A stretch of 64,000 nucleotides of DNA from Apilactobacillus nanyangensis (lineage in GTDB: Bacteria > Bacillota > Bacilli > Lactobacillales > Lactobacillaceae). The position numbers and the translations under genes were made by a program. The notes under the pieces are model-generated. The model ran no database searches. It was not told the origin of the DNA and saw nothing but the letters and a program-made list of their open reading frames with translations. The DNA lies in contig NZ_BOLX01000008.1 of assembly GCF_016861915.1 (NCBI RefSeq), forward strand, positions 26,146 to 90,145. Reading direction: 5' to 3'. Shown here piece after piece: positions 27,392 to 37,847 of this stretch (position 1 is its first letter; every line of letters starts with the position of its first letter).

Positions 27392-28723
27392 ATGATTAAA
27401 GATGTTTCTGAATTATATGGCAGACAAATCAACGCCACGATGGTTGATAAAAACCTTTTAGATAATTCAATTGTTCATAAATACGTTCCAATTAAGGTTA
27501 ACAGTAACAATATCTATTGTAAACGATGCGGACAAAAAACGCCCGTAAACAGGTGTAAATTGCCCAACAATAATTATTATTGTCCGGTTTGCATTAATTT
27601 GGATCGGGTAACTAAAAGTATTCCATTAGTGTATGCAGACGAACCAAATGATTTTGCAATTAAGCAGCCGGTCTTAACGTGGCAGGGCCAATTAACTAAC
27701 GAGCAGGAAAAGTGTTCTAAAGATATTATCGAAGTCTTTGATAACAACAAGACACACCTATTATGGGCAGTTACTGGGGCAGGTAAGACGGAAATGCTGT
27801 TTAAAGGAATTGAAAAAGCGCTAACTAAGGGCAAACGAGTCTGCATTGCATCACCGCGAGTAGACGTTTGTGTTGAACTTTACCCGAGAATTAAGGAAGC
27901 GTTTGCTAACACATCGATGATTCTTTTACACGGCCGTAATCCACAACCATATCACTATGCGCAGCTGACGATTTGCACAACACATCAACTATTGCGATTT
28001 TATCGGGCTTTTGATGTCTTGATTATTGATGAGGTTGATTCATTCCCATTTGTAAATAATGAGGGACTACATTTTGCTGTCGACAATGCAACGAAAGAAA
28101 AGAGTGCCAAACTGTTTTTAACGGCCACACCGACTAATCTAATGACCAAGAAAATCAAGACAAACAAGTTAACCGCTAGCTACTTACCAATTCGATTTCA
28201 CCGGCATCTATTACCTGAGATTAAATTAAAGTATACAAAGAAGTGGCGTGAGAATTTGAAGAAACAAAAGCTGCCAAGAATACTGTTGCATAAGATTGAC
28301 GAAAAGGTTAAAAGAAACCAACGATTTTTGTTGTTTGTGCCCCGCATTGCTGATTTAAAACCAATCAGTGATATTTTGGCAAAACAGTTTGACGTCAGTA
28401 AATGGGAGACCGTCTTTTCTAGTGATGACAAACGAATGGAAAAGGTATCCGATATGCGTGAACAACGTAAGCTATTTTTGATTACTACCACTATTTTAGA
28501 AAGAGGTGTTACTTTTCCTGGAATCGATGTAATTGTGTTTGGGGCAGAAGACGAGGCCTTTTCGACATCATCATTGGTACAAATAGCAGGAAGAGTGGGG
28601 AGAAAACGTGATCTACCAACTGGTGAAGTTTTATTTTTAGCAGAAGAAAATACATTGGCAATTAAAAGTGCCATTAATCAGATCGAGTATATGAATAAGA
28701 AGGCGAAAAGGCTAAATGGATAG
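27392..28723 (+). CDS. comFA: Competence helicase ComFA
   Basis: DEAD-box-like ATPase that helps pull transforming DNA across the membrane. The 443-residue protein has an N-terminal zinc site (C43, C46, C64, C67, with C55 nearby), Walker A AVTGAGKT (126-133), DEVD in LIIDEVDSFPF, and the helicase C-terminal TTILERGVTFPG and QIAGRVGRK. The start at ATG 27392 is preceded by GGTG; an ATG at 27380 lacks a ribosome-binding site. It overlaps comFC by 8 bases. The gene is intact, so DNA uptake may be possible. Confidence 0.93.
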   Translation: MIKDVSELYGRQINATMVDKNLLDNSIVHKYVPIKVNSNNIYCKRCGQKTPVNRCKLPNNNYYCPVCINLDRVTKSIPLVYADEPNDFAIKQPVLTWQGQLTNEQEKCSKDIIEVFDNNKTHLLWAVTGAGKTEMLFKGIEKALTKGKRVCIASPRVDVCVELYPRIKEAFANTSMILLHGRNPQPYHYAQLTICTTHQLLRFYRAFDVLIIDEVDSFPFVNNEGLHFAVDNATKEKSAKLFLTATPTNLMTKKIKTNKLTASYLPIRFHRHLLPEIKLKYTKKWRENLKKQKLPRILLHKIDEKVKRNQRFLLFVPRIADLKPISDILAKQFDVSKWETVFSSDDKRMEKVSDMREQRKLFLITTTILERGVTFPGIDVIVFGAEDEAFSTSSLVQIAGRVGRKRDLPTGEVLFLAEENTLAIKSAINQIEYMNKKAKRLNG

Positions 28724-29393
28724 CTGTCTGCTATGTAATAAGGTGATGATATATGACATGTCACTTTCTTTTTTATTGAGTTTTAAAAGACTACCAAAGA
28801 GATATGTTTGTGCAGAATGTATGAACCGATTTGTGAGAATCGACCAGACTAAAACTTGCAAGTATTGTGGCCGTCAGATGGATAAGCCTGGAATATGTAT
28901 TGATTGTCAGAAGTGGCATCAACTAGGGGAGGATTTTGTTAATCAATCTATCTTTCAATACAACGACGCGATGAAAGATTTTATGCATCGTTATAAGTTT
29001 GTCGGAGATTATCAGCTACGAATGATTTTTCAAGAAGAAATTAGAAAAGTGATTAGAAAAGATGTATTAATAGTTCCAATTCCAATTAGTACAGAAACAG
29101 AGATTAGTCGCGGATTTAACCAAGTTATTGGACTGCTAGGTGATATTGAATATGAAAACGCGTTAATGGTGAAAAGCAGTCATAAAGTGCGCCAATCTTC
29201 GCTTAATCGTAAGCAAAGGATCAGTAATAAACAGATTTTTTCGATTAATCCAAAAAGCATATCCGCTATAACGAATAAAAAAGTATTATTAGTAGATGAC
29301 ATTTACACGACTGGAACCACAATTAGACATGCTAAAGACATTCTTATGGAAAATGGTGCCAAACGAGTTTTAGGATTAACATTATGTCGATAA
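28716..29393 (+). CDS. comFC: ComF family protein (ComFC)
   Basis: Phosphoribosyltransferase-fold protein linked to DNA uptake with ComFA. The 225-residue product has cysteine pairs of a zinc ribbon (CLLC, CAEC, CKYC, CIDC) in the first 70 residues and the PRPP loop VLLVDDIYTTGTT near residue 190. Coupled to comFA by the ATGGATAG overlap. Molecular role not settled. The gene normally following it, hpf, is not here. Confidence 0.92.
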   Translation: MDSCLLCNKVMIYDMSLSFLLSFKRLPKRYVCAECMNRFVRIDQTKTCKYCGRQMDKPGICIDCQKWHQLGEDFVNQSIFQYNDAMKDFMHRYKFVGDYQLRMIFQEEIRKVIRKDVLIVPIPISTETEISRGFNQVIGLLGDIEYENALMVKSSHKVRQSSLNRKQRISNKQIFSINPKSISAITNKKVLLVDDIYTTGTTIRHAKDILMENGAKRVLGLTLCR

Positions 29394-29397
29394 GATA

Positions 29398-29426
29398 AGT
29401 TATTTCTATATAATAGCTATTTTTTT
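29398..29426 (+). terminator. Weak terminator after comFC
   Basis: AGTTATT pairs with AATAGCT (one G-U) around a 7-base loop and is followed by ATTTTTTT. It is AT-rich and therefore weak. Confidence 0.5.
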
Positions 29427-29543
29427 AGAAGAATTAGATAATCTGTTTTTAAAAATGATAATTAAATGTTAGAATAAGAAAGATAGAATTTATATAAAAC
29501 GAATAAAACATTAAAAACTAATTCACGGAAGGAAAATAAACAA

Positions 29544-31907
29544 ATGGCTAACATTTTAAGAAAATGGGTCGAAAGCGATAAGCGTGAAGTTAAAAGACTT
29601 AGTAAGATAGCTGACAAGGTTGAAGCATATGCCGATGAAATCAGCAAATTAAGCGATGACGAACTAAAAGCTAAAACCCCAGAATTTCAACAACGTTATC
29701 AAGATGGGGAAACTCTTGATGACTTACTACCAGAAGCATTTGCAGTTGCCAGAGAAGGTGCTACTCGTGTATTAGGTTTGACTCCTTTCCATGTTCAAAT
29801 CATGGGTGGAATTGTTCTACATGAAGGTAACATTTCAGAAATGAAGACTGGTGAAGGTAAGACATTGACTGCCACTATGCCAGTATACTTAAATGCATTA
29901 GCTGGTAAGGGTGTTCACGTTATTACTGTTAACGAATACCTATCACAACGTGATGCTGAACAAATGGGTGAACTATACAACTGGTTAGGTTTATCAGTAG
30001 GTGTTAACTTAACTGAAAAGAGCCCAGAAGAAAAACGTGAAGCATACAATGCCGACATTACTTACTCAACTAACAGTGAAATCGGTTTTGATTACTTACG
30101 TGATAACATGGTTGTTTACAAAGAAGACATGGTTCAAAGACCTTTGAACTTTGCTATCGTCGATGAAGTTGACTCCATCTTAATTGATGAAGCTAGAACT
30201 CCATTGATTATTTCAGGACAAGCTAAAGGTTCATCAGAACTATACATGCAAGCTGATCAATTTGCTAAGACATTAAAGGAAAAAGATGACTTCAAGATTG
30301 ACTTGGAATCAAAGACTGTTTCTCTAAATGATCAAGGAATTGAAAAGGCTGAAAAGTACTTCAACTTAAAGAACCTATATGACACTGATAACACAGCATT
30401 GACTCACCACATTGATGAAGCTTTGCGTGCTAACTACATCATGATTAAGGATAAGGATTACGTTGTTTCTGACGACGAAGTACTTATCGTTGATTCATTT
30501 ACTGGTCGTATCATGGACGGTCGTCGTTTCTCTGATGGATTACACCAAGCCATTGAAGCTAAAGAAGGCGTAACCATTCAAGAAGAAAGTAAGACAATGG
30601 CCAATATTACTTACCAAAACTTATTCAGAATGTACAGCAAGCTTGCTGGTATGACTGGTACTGCAAAGACAGAAGCTGATGAATTTAGAGAAATCTACAA
30701 CATGGACGTTATCTCAATTCCAACCAACAGACCGGTTGCCAGAGTGGACGAACCTGACTTGTTGTACCCAACTCTACAATCAAAATTCGATGCTGTAGTA
30801 GATGAAATTAAAGAATTACACGATAAGGGACAACCAATCTTAATTGGTACTGTTGCCGTTGAAACTTCAGAATACATTTCAAAACGTTTAGACGATGCTG
30901 GTATTAAACACGAAGTGCTAAATGCCAAGAACCATGCTAAAGAAGCTGAAATCGTCGCAAATGCTGGTCAAAAGGGTGCGGTAACTATCGCCACCAACAT
31001 GGCCGGTCGTGGTACTGATATTAAATTAGGACCGGGTGTTGTTGAATTAGGTGGACTTGCCGTTATTGGTACTGAAAGACACGAATCCAGACGTATCGAT
31101 AACCAATTACGTGGACGTTCAGGACGTCAAGGTGATCCAGGTCTATCACAATTCTACCTATCACTAGAAGATGACCTAATGCGTCGTTTCGGTTCTGATA
31201 AGATTAAGAACTTTTTGGAAAGAATGAAAGTTGATGGTGATTCTGCTGTTATTAAGAGTCGTTTAATCACTAAGCAAGTTGAATCAGCACAAAAACGTGT
31301 TGAAGGTAACAACTATGATTCAAGAAAACAAGTTCTACAATATGATGACGTTATGAGACAACAACGTAGCGTTATTTATAACGAAAGATACCAAGTAATC
31401 ACTGAAGATAAGTCATTGGATTGGGTTATGAAACCAATGGTTAAGAGAACAATCAACCGCATTGTTAACTTACACACTCAAGGTGACAAGAAGGACTGGG
31501 ATTTAAGTACTATTCTAGACTTTGCTATTAGTGCACTTGTTAGCCCTGATATGATTAGCCTATCTGACTTAGAAGATAAGTCAGCTGATGAAATCAAGGA
31601 ATTCTTGGTTGAATTATCTGAAAAAGTTTACAAGGAAAAGAAAGAACAACTATACGACCCAGAACAAATGCTAGAATTTGAAAAGGTTGTTATTTTAAGA
31701 GTTGTTGATTCTCACTGGACTGATCATATTGATGAAATGGATCAATTGAGACAATCAATTGGTTTAAGAGGTTATGGTCAATTGAACCCATTAGTTGAAT
31801 ACCAACGTGAAGGTTATCAAATGTTTGAAGAAATGGTCTCAGATATTGATTACGATGCCACAAGATTGTTCATGAAAGCTGAAATCAGACAAAACATCGA
31901 AAGATAA
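29544..31907 (+). CDS. secA: Protein translocase ATPase SecA
   Basis: Motor of the Sec export pathway. The 787-residue protein has [17 protein letters not shown] (Walker A region), the DEAD-type [15 protein letters not shown], the second nucleotide-binding domain with [14 protein letters not shown], and the two-helix finger region. It stops at [11 protein letters not shown] and lacks the C-terminal Cys-rich metal-binding tail that binds SecB, which is usual for lactobacilli. SecG is encoded at 54353. It starts at ATG 29544 after GGAAGG. Confidence 0.98.
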   Translation: MANILRKWVESDKREVKRLSKIADKVEAYADEISKLSDDELKAKTPEFQQRYQDGETLDDLLPEAFAVAREGATRVLGLTPFHVQIMGGIVLHEGNISEMKTGEGKTLTATMPVYLNALAGKGVHVITVNEYLSQRDAEQMGELYNWLGLSVGVNLTEKSPEEKREAYNADITYSTNSEIGFDYLRDNMVVYKEDMVQRPLNFAIVDEVDSILIDEARTPLIISGQAKGSSELYMQADQFAKTLKEKDDFKIDLESKTVSLNDQGIEKAEKYFNLKNLYDTDNTALTHHIDEALRANYIMIKDKDYVVSDDEVLIVDSFTGRIMDGRRFSDGLHQAIEAKEGVTIQEESKTMANITYQNLFRMYSKLAGMTGTAKTEADEFREIYNMDVISIPTNRPVARVDEPDLLYPTLQSKFDAVVDEIKELHDKGQPILIGTVAVETSEYISKRLDDAGIKHEVLNAKNHAKEAEIVANAGQKGAVTIATNMAGRGTDIKLGPGVVELGGLAVIGTERHESRRIDNQLRGRSGRQGDPGLSQFYLSLEDDLMRRFGSDKIKNFLERMKVDGDSAVIKSRLITKQVESAQKRVEGNNYDSRKQVLQYDDVMRQQRSVIYNERYQVITEDKSLDWVMKPMVKRTINRIVNLHTQGDKKDWDLSTILDFAISALVSPDMISLSDLEDKSADEIKEFLVELSEKVYKEKKEQLYDPEQMLEFEKVVILRVVDSHWTDHIDEMDQLRQSIGLRGYGQLNPLVEYQREGYQMFEEMVSDIDYDATRLFMKAEIRQNIER

Positions 31908-31911
31908 TAAT

Positions 31912-31940
31912 AAAGCGAAGATGAACAGGAGTTCACTTCG
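31912..31940 (+). terminator. Hairpin-T element between secA and prfB
   Basis: AAAGCGAAG pairs with CTTCGCTTT, with an inner TGAAC/GTTCA and one bulged A, followed by a T-run. The T-run ends only about 10 bases before the prfB ribosome-binding site, so prfB is probably made by read-through. Confidence 0.8.
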
Positions 31941-31963
31941 CTTTTTTGGTAAGGAGAGTAAGA

Positions 31964-33080
31964 ATGGAACTAGCTGATGCTAAAAATGAAATAAGTCAAA
32001 TCAAAAAAGCCATCCAAGGCTTTAGGGGGTCTCTTTGACTTAGATTCCCTTCAAGAAAGCATTGAAATTAACGAAGCTAAGATGGCCGAACCTGGATTCT
32101 GGGATAATCCAGAAACAGCTCAAAGCTTTATTAATGAAAACAATCGTTTAAAGAAAAAGTACGATAATTTTAATGAACTTAATGAAGAGGCTGAAGACCT
32201 AGAAGTTAATCTAGAATTAATCGAAGAAGAAAATGATGATTCAATGATGGAGGAATTCGAAGAGTCTTTAGCAAAAACTAAGTCACATCTTGAAAAGTAC
32301 AGATTAGGAATGCTACTAAATGGTAAGTATGACTCCAATAATGCAATCTTGGAAATCCATCCAGGTGCTGGTGGAACTGAATCACATGATTGGGGAATGA
32401 TGTTATTTAGAATGTATACTAGATGGGCAGAACAAAATGGTTTTAAATTAGAAACTTTGAACTACCAAGCTGGCGAAGTTGCTGGAATTGATACAGCAAC
32501 AATCTTAGTTAGTGGTGAAAATGCATACGGATATCTAAAATCAGAAAAAGGTGTCCACCGTTTAGTTAGAATTTCACCATTTGATTCTGCCGGCCGTCGT
32601 CATACATCATTTGCCTCTGTCGATGTAATGCCAGAATTAGATGACACTGTCGATATTGAGATTAATCCTGCCGACTTACGAGTTGATGTATACCGTGCCA
32701 GTGGTGCCGGTGGACAACACGTTAACAAGACTTCTTCAGCAGTTCGTATTACTCATGAACCTACCGGGATTGTAGTGGCCAGTCAAGCTCAACGTTCACA
32801 ACTACAAAATAGAGAAACTGCCATGAATATGTTGAAATCCAAACTTTACGAATTAGAAGAAGAAAAGAAGGAACAACAAAAGGCACAATTAGAGGGTGAA
32901 CAAAAAGAGATTGGTTGGGGTTCACAAATCAGATCTTATGTTTTCCATCCATATTCAATGGTTAAGGACCATCGAACAAACTATGAAACAGCAAAGGCAC
33001 AAGATGTGATGGATGGAGATATTAATCCATTCATTAATGCATACTTGCAATGGAAATTAAGTAAAAGAAATCCAGAATAG
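31964..33080 (+). CDS. prfB: Peptide chain release factor 2 (programmed +1 frameshift)
   Basis: RF2 ends translation at UGA and UAA. The gene is in two frames: frame one runs from ATG 31964 (AAGGAG site) for 24 codons to CTT (32033-32035) and then hits an in-frame TGA (32036-32038). Skipping T32036 continues with GAC to 33080, giving a 371-residue RF2. The classic stimulators are present: AGGGGG (32024-32029) and CTT-TGA-C. The body has the stop-codon recognition motif SPF (in VRISPFDSAGRRHTSF) and the catalytic GGQ near residue 250 (GAGGQHVNKTSSA). The low RF2 level itself drives the shift, so synthesis is autoregulated. Confidence 0.97.
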
Positions 33081-33090
33081 GGGTATTTAA

Positions 33091-34245
33091 ATGAACAGTT
33101 TATGGATGACATTGTTAATATTCGTTCAACCGGTATTGTGGTTGGGAATATTAAGAAATTACATTATCTACCGCAAACGTATTAAACGTGAAAGAAATGA
33201 TTTTAACACTTCAATATCACCAAACGATTTTGAAATGAAACATTTTTGGTTGAGTTTCGTAATTCTTGGAATTATTGGAAGTATTGTTTCAATGGCCTTA
33301 GGAATTTATCTATCGCTTCCTTGGATCATTATCTATGAAGCTCTGATAATAATTAACTTGATTATTATTCCAGGTCAATTCTTTACAGTGTTAAATTTAG
33401 TGATTGCGACTGCTTTGACATTTGCAACATATAAATTTGATTTATTTACTTATATTAATATAGAGAAAATCAACACTTCATCTATCTCACTATCAAATGC
33501 ATTAATGTTATTAGTGACAGTATTCTTCGTTTCCGCATTGTATATGAAGATGTTCTTAGGAAATTATCAATCGCCAAAGATTTTTAAAAACCAACGTGGA
33601 AATAAGGTTGCTGGATACTTAAGCAAGGAATTCGCAGTTCTACCAATTGCTGTATTAATTCCTGGCGATCAAATTCATGCGTTGATTGATTGGTGGCCAG
33701 TATTTTCAATGGGACAACACCAATTTACAATCTTTATTTTACCGGTACTGATTGGAATCAGATTTACTATTTTTAAATCAATGCCAAAAGAATTTTTCAA
33801 AAAGTTGTCTAATCGTTTGTTATGGTTAACATGTTTGGGTATTATTCTAGTTGTTGCAACTTATCTACTAAATGGATTGGATAACATTGAATTGATTTCA
33901 ATGGCTGTAATGGCAGTGGTTTACTTACTAGTTTTGATTAGAACCAAACGCAAAGATAGTAAAAAAGCTAAGTGGTTTTCAGATGCGGTTAATGGCTTAA
34001 GAGTAATTGCCGTTAGAAAAGACACACCAGCTGAAAAGATGGGTGTTGAAATGGGTGATTTAATCGTCGAAGTTAACAACATTCAAGTAAGTACTGAAGA
34101 TGATTTCTACAAAGCCACTTTGACATCACCAACATTTTGTCGATTAAAAGTATTGAACAGACAAGATCGTATCAAAATTATGGAAAGTGCCATTTACAGT
34201 GATTCACCAAACGAGCTTGGTGTAGTTGTAATTAAAGAAAAGTAA
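33091..34245 (+). CDS. Polytopic membrane protein with C-terminal PDZ domain (MinJ-like)
   Basis: A 384-residue protein with roughly eight hydrophobic segments in the first 290 residues, then a basic stretch (RTKRKDSKKAKWF) and a cytoplasmic PDZ domain from about residue 300 (LRVIAVRKDTPAEKMGVEMG, DLIVEVNNIQV). This architecture is that of MinJ/YvjB-neighbourhood proteins, which in Bacillus link DivIVA to MinD in division-site choice. That role is inferred from architecture only. It lies 10 bases after prfB. Confidence 0.7.
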   Translation: MNSLWMTLLIFVQPVLWLGILRNYIIYRKRIKRERNDFNTSISPNDFEMKHFWLSFVILGIIGSIVSMALGIYLSLPWIIIYEALIIINLIIIPGQFFTVLNLVIATALTFATYKFDLFTYINIEKINTSSISLSNALMLLVTVFFVSALYMKMFLGNYQSPKIFKNQRGNKVAGYLSKEFAVLPIAVLIPGDQIHALIDWWPVFSMGQHQFTIFILPVLIGIRFTIFKSMPKEFFKKLSNRLLWLTCLGIILVVATYLLNGLDNIELISMAVMAVVYLLVLIRTKRKDSKKAKWFSDAVNGLRVIAVRKDTPAEKMGVEMGDLIVEVNNIQVSTEDDFYKATLTSPTFCRLKVLNRQDRIKIMESAIYSDSPNELGVVVIKEK

Positions 34246-34299
34246 CTTAAGATTGATTTAATAAACGTTATTTAAAATGTCATTCAACGAGGAGGTATT

Positions 34300-34569
34300 A
34301 TGATGACTAAAATTTACCGTTCACAAACAGATCGTGTATTAACAGGATTATTAGGCGGAATTGCCGAATATTTCCATATCAATTCTCAAATTTTAAGAAT
34401 TATATTTGTGGTTCTATCTATTTTTCCGGGCCATCTCATTGCCGGATTATTAATTTATGTAATTTGTTTAGTGGTAGTTCCAGCAAATCCCAATGTTTAC
34501 GGTGTACACAAAAACACTGATAAGCAAACTCGTCGCAATTTAACAGACGTTGATGAATTTGATAAGTAA
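34300..34569 (+). CDS. PspC domain protein
   Basis: An 89-residue protein with the PspC signature KIYRSQTDRVLTGLLGGIAEYF followed by one or two hydrophobic segments (ILRIIFVVLSIFPGHLIAGL, LIYVICLVVVP) and a polar C-terminus. PspC-type proteins take part in envelope-stress responses. It is followed 11 bases later by a YvlD-type protein; that pair is common in Firmicutes. Start is either ATG 34300 or 34303, both after GAGGAGG. Confidence 0.88.
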   Translation: MMTKIYRSQTDRVLTGLLGGIAEYFHINSQILRIIFVVLSIFPGHLIAGLLIYVICLVVVPANPNVYGVHKNTDKQTRRNLTDVDEFDK

Positions 34570-34580
34570 GAGGTGAACCC

Positions 34581-34916
34581 ATGAGAATTCTAGGAAGAAT
34601 ATTGATTAACACATTGCTGTTTATTGCAATTGCCGGCTTCTTCCAGGGAAGCTTTTATGTAGCTTCAATTGGAACAGCAGTAGTAGCAGCAATTGTTTTA
34701 GCAATTCTAAACGCACTGGTAAAACCAGTTTTGTTTATTTTATCCTTGCCAATTAACTTGGTAACACTAGGATTATTCAGTATTATATTGAATGGAATAA
34801 TGTTGGAACTAACATCATTTGTGGTGGGAAACACCTTCCATTTTGCTTCATTCGGGATGGCAGTGATTGTTGCTTTGATTATGTCAATTTGTAACGTCAT
34901 TTTGTCTGATTACTAA
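34581..34916 (+). CDS. Phage holin family 4 / YvlD-type membrane protein
   Basis: A 111-residue, very hydrophobic protein with about four membrane segments (INTLLFIAIAGFF; TAVVAAIVLAILNALVKPVL; INLVTLGLFSIILNGIMLEL; FGMAVIVALIMSICNVIL). The NALVKPVLFILSLPINLVTL motif is typical of the YvlD family. The holin label is a family name, not evidence of lysis. It pairs with the PspC gene and precedes hprK. Confidence 0.85.
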   Translation: MRILGRILINTLLFIAIAGFFQGSFYVASIGTAVVAAIVLAILNALVKPVLFILSLPINLVTLGLFSIILNGIMLELTSFVVGNTFHFASFGMAVIVALIMSICNVILSDY

Positions 34917-34980
34917 ATTAGTTTTTAAAAAAATATAATAACATGATAAAATTATCTTATAATAAAGTGGAGGAAAGACT

Positions 34981-35919
34981 ATGGCATACAGCGTAACGGT
35001 TGCCGATCTTGTTGAAAATACTCACCTAGATATTTTCTATGGTGAAGAATACTTAGATCGACCAATCACCACGAGCGACATTTCACGCCCCGGTTTGGAA
35101 TTAACAGGATACTTTAATTACTACCCATCAAAGAGAATTCAATTACTTGGTATTACTGAAACATCATATGCTAAGGGAATGGATAGTAATGAACTGTTTG
35201 ATGTAATGAAGAAGATGTGTTTACCAGAAACACCAGCATTTGTTATTTCAACTCAATTAGATCCACCTGATGAATTAATTCGTGCTGCTAAGAACCAACA
35301 CATTCCAGTATTGGGTTCTAAGTTAACAACTTCTCGAGTACTAAGTAACATGACTAACTACTTGGAAGGTAAATTAGCTGAAAGAAAATCAATTCATGGT
35401 GTGCTAATTGACGTATACGGTTTAGGGGTACTAATGACAGGGGACTCTGGAATTGGTAAGAGTGAAACTGCCTTAGAACTTGTTAAACGTGGTCACAGAT
35501 TAATTGCTGATGATCGTGTTGAAGTTTATCAACAAGATGAACAAACACTAATTGGACAAGCGCCGATGATTCTAAGACACCTATTAGAAATTAGAGGAAT
35601 TGGGATTATTGATGTTATGAACCTATTTGGTGCTGGTGCCGTTCGTTCACAGACCAAGGTTGATTTAATTGTTCACCTAGAAAACTGGTCTGATGATACT
35701 CCATATGATAGATTAGGTAATGGCGACGAAACTCGTCGTATCTTTGACGTTGATGTTCAAAGAGTAAGCATTCCTGTTAAAACCGGTCGTAACTTAGCTA
35801 TCATTATCGAAGCAGCAGCTATGAACTACCGTGCTAAGAAGATGGGTTATGATGCTACAAAGGTATTCGATGATAACCTAAACAATCTAATTAAAGAAAA
35901 TTCAGGCAACAAAAAATAA
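34981..35919 (+). CDS. hprK: HPr kinase/phosphorylase
   Basis: Phosphorylates and dephosphorylates Ser46 of HPr according to fructose-1,6-bisphosphate, ATP and phosphate, and so controls carbon catabolite repression through CcpA. The 312-residue protein has an N-terminal domain, Walker A GDSGIGKS (154-161), and the HprK signature EIRGIGIIDVMNLFGAGAVR. It heads hprK-lgt-gpsA-galU. The ATG at 34981 follows GGAGGA. Confidence 0.97.
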   Translation: MAYSVTVADLVENTHLDIFYGEEYLDRPITTSDISRPGLELTGYFNYYPSKRIQLLGITETSYAKGMDSNELFDVMKKMCLPETPAFVISTQLDPPDELIRAAKNQHIPVLGSKLTTSRVLSNMTNYLEGKLAERKSIHGVLIDVYGLGVLMTGDSGIGKSETALELVKRGHRLIADDRVEVYQQDEQTLIGQAPMILRHLLEIRGIGIIDVMNLFGAGAVRSQTKVDLIVHLENWSDDTPYDRLGNGDETRRIFDVDVQRVSIPVKTGRNLAIIIEAAAMNYRAKKMGYDATKVFDDNLNNLIKENSGNKK

Positions 35920-35944
35920 TCCTCTTTTTTAGGAAGTGAATATA

Positions 35945-36766
35945 ATGTCAATTGCGTTAAATCCAATTGCGTTTAACCTTGGACCTATCTTGGTTCACTG
36001 GTATGGTATTTTTATTGCCACAGCAGTCTTAATTGCTGTTTATCTATCAGTTAAAGAAGGAAGAAAACGCGGGATTCAACCTGATAATATTTACGATATG
36101 ATTCTATGGGCTTTGCCGGTGGCAATCATTTGTGCTCGTATTTATTATGTTGTATTTCAATGGTCTTACTACAGTCAACACCTAAATGAGATTGTTAAAA
36201 TATGGGATGGAGGAATTGCCATCTATGGTGCCTTGATTGGTGCTTTTGTAGTGGTATTCTTATACTGTAGAAGTAAGTTAATTTCGGTATGGGCAATGCT
36301 TGATGTAATTGCACCAACCGTAATTATGGGTCAAGGAATTGGTAGATGGGGAAACTTCATGAACCAAGAAGCTTTTGGTAAAATTACCAGCTTAGCATTC
36401 TTGAAGTCATTAAACCTACCAAGTTTTATTATTAACCAAATGTTTATTCAAGGATTTTATCGCCAACCAACGTTCTTATATGAATCATTATGGGATTTGT
36501 TAGGATTTGTTTTATTAATGAATCTTCGTCAAATTCAAGGATTCTTCAAACGTGGTGAAGTGATATTATCATATGTTATTTGGTACTCATTCGGACGATT
36601 CTTCGTTGAAGGGATGAGAACTGACAGTTTAATGCTATTTAGTGGAATTAGAGTTTCACAATTACTATCGATTGTTTTATTTATTGGTGCAATCGGGTTA
36701 ATGATCTATCGTCGAAAACATGATTCTGATTTGCCTTACTACTTAGATGGTAGCAAGTTACAATAA
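35945..36766 (+). CDS. lgt: Prolipoprotein diacylglyceryl transferase
   Basis: Membrane enzyme that attaches diacylglycerol to the lipobox cysteine of lipoproteins. The 273-residue protein has about seven membrane segments and the Lgt signature GRWGNFMNQEAFG. The ATG at 35945 sits eight bases after AGGAAG; a GTG at 35936 is too close to that site. It lies between hprK and gpsA, as in other lactobacilli. Confidence 0.96.
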   Translation: MSIALNPIAFNLGPILVHWYGIFIATAVLIAVYLSVKEGRKRGIQPDNIYDMILWALPVAIICARIYYVVFQWSYYSQHLNEIVKIWDGGIAIYGALIGAFVVVFLYCRSKLISVWAMLDVIAPTVIMGQGIGRWGNFMNQEAFGKITSLAFLKSLNLPSFIINQMFIQGFYRQPTFLYESLWDLLGFVLLMNLRQIQGFFKRGEVILSYVIWYSFGRFFVEGMRTDSLMLFSGIRVSQLLSIVLFIGAIGLMIYRRKHDSDLPYYLDGSKLQ

Positions 36767-36787
36767 TTTTAAGGAGCTATATTTATT

Positions 36788-37804
36788 ATGGTAGAAAAAA
36801 TTGCAGTATTAGGAGCAGGCTCATGGGGAAGCATGCTTGCTAATATTTTAGTCGAAAATGGTAATGAAGTGCGTTTATGGTCATACAAACAATCACAAGT
36901 TGATGAACTAAACAATAAACACACAAACGAAAAATACATCAAAGACTTTACATATCCAAAAGAACTAGTTGCTTACGCTGATATGAAGGAAGCAATTAGA
37001 GGCGTTGATGATATTTTATTTGTTGTTCCAGCGCAAGTTACAAGAAGCACAGCTAAACAAGTAAATGAAATCCTAGAAGAACTAGACATGAAAGTAAACA
37101 TCATTCATGGTAGCAAGGGAATCGAACAAAAGACTTACAAACGTATGTCAGAAGTTCTAGCTGATGAAATCGATGAAAGCCATCGTAGATCAATTTCAGT
37201 AATTTCAGGACCTAGTCAAGCTGAATCAGTTGCTAAACATGATATTACATTGGTAACTACTGCTTCAGAAAACATCAAAGATGCTGAACATATTCAATCA
37301 TTATTCATTAATGACTACTTCAGAGTTTATACTAATGACGACATTATTGGTGTTGAAATTGGTGCTGCTCTAAAGAATATTATCGCTATTGGTGCTGGTG
37401 CACTTTACGGATTAGGTTATGCTGATAACGCTAAAGCAGCATTGATGACTCGTGGACTTGCTGAAATTTCTCGTTTGGGAACTTCATTCGGCGCTAATCC
37501 ATTAACATTCACTGGTCTGTCAGGATTTGGTGATGTGATTGTTACTGCAACAAGTAGTGACTCACGTAACTGGCGTGCAGGATATCAACTAGGTAAGGGA
37601 GAAACCTTAGATGATATCGTTAAGAACATGGGAATGGTTATTGAAGGTATCGCAACTGCAGAAGCTGCGTACGAACTAGCCAACCAACGTGGCATTGATA
37701 TGCCAATTACTTCAGCAATTTACAAGGTACTACACAAAGAAATTACAATTGATGATGCAATTTCTCAATTAATGCACCGTAAAGGTAGAGCTGAATTAGA
37801 TTAA
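36788..37804 (+). CDS. gpsA: NAD(P)-dependent glycerol-3-phosphate dehydrogenase
   Basis: Reduces dihydroxyacetone phosphate to sn-glycerol-3-phosphate for phospholipid and teichoic acid synthesis. The 338-residue product has the Rossmann start IAVLGAGSWGSMLANILV, the conserved SVISGPSQAESVA, and the catalytic lysine region EIGAALKNIIAIGAGALYGL. It follows lgt by 21 bases. It competes with triosephosphate isomerase (50443) for the same substrate. Confidence 0.97.
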   Translation: MVEKIAVLGAGSWGSMLANILVENGNEVRLWSYKQSQVDELNNKHTNEKYIKDFTYPKELVAYADMKEAIRGVDDILFVVPAQVTRSTAKQVNEILEELDMKVNIIHGSKGIEQKTYKRMSEVLADEIDESHRRSISVISGPSQAESVAKHDITLVTTASENIKDAEHIQSLFINDYFRVYTNDDIIGVEIGAALKNIIAIGAGALYGLGYADNAKAALMTRGLAEISRLGTSFGANPLTFTGLSGFGDVIVTATSSDSRNWRAGYQLGKGETLDDIVKNMGMVIEGIATAEAAYELANQRGIDMPITSAIYKVLHKEITIDDAISQLMHRKGRAELD

Positions 37805-37847
37805 GATTTAAGAAATAGAAAAATATAAAAAATAGGAGTTTATATTC

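Noticed and set aside
32082..33080. prfB as a simple gene starting at ATG 32082
   Set aside because: It lacks a ribosome-binding site, would drop the conserved N-terminus, and the frameshift signals upstream are complete.
34581..34916. YvlD-type gene read as a prophage holin
   Set aside because: No phage genes nearby; the pairing with PspC marks a chromosomal envelope gene.
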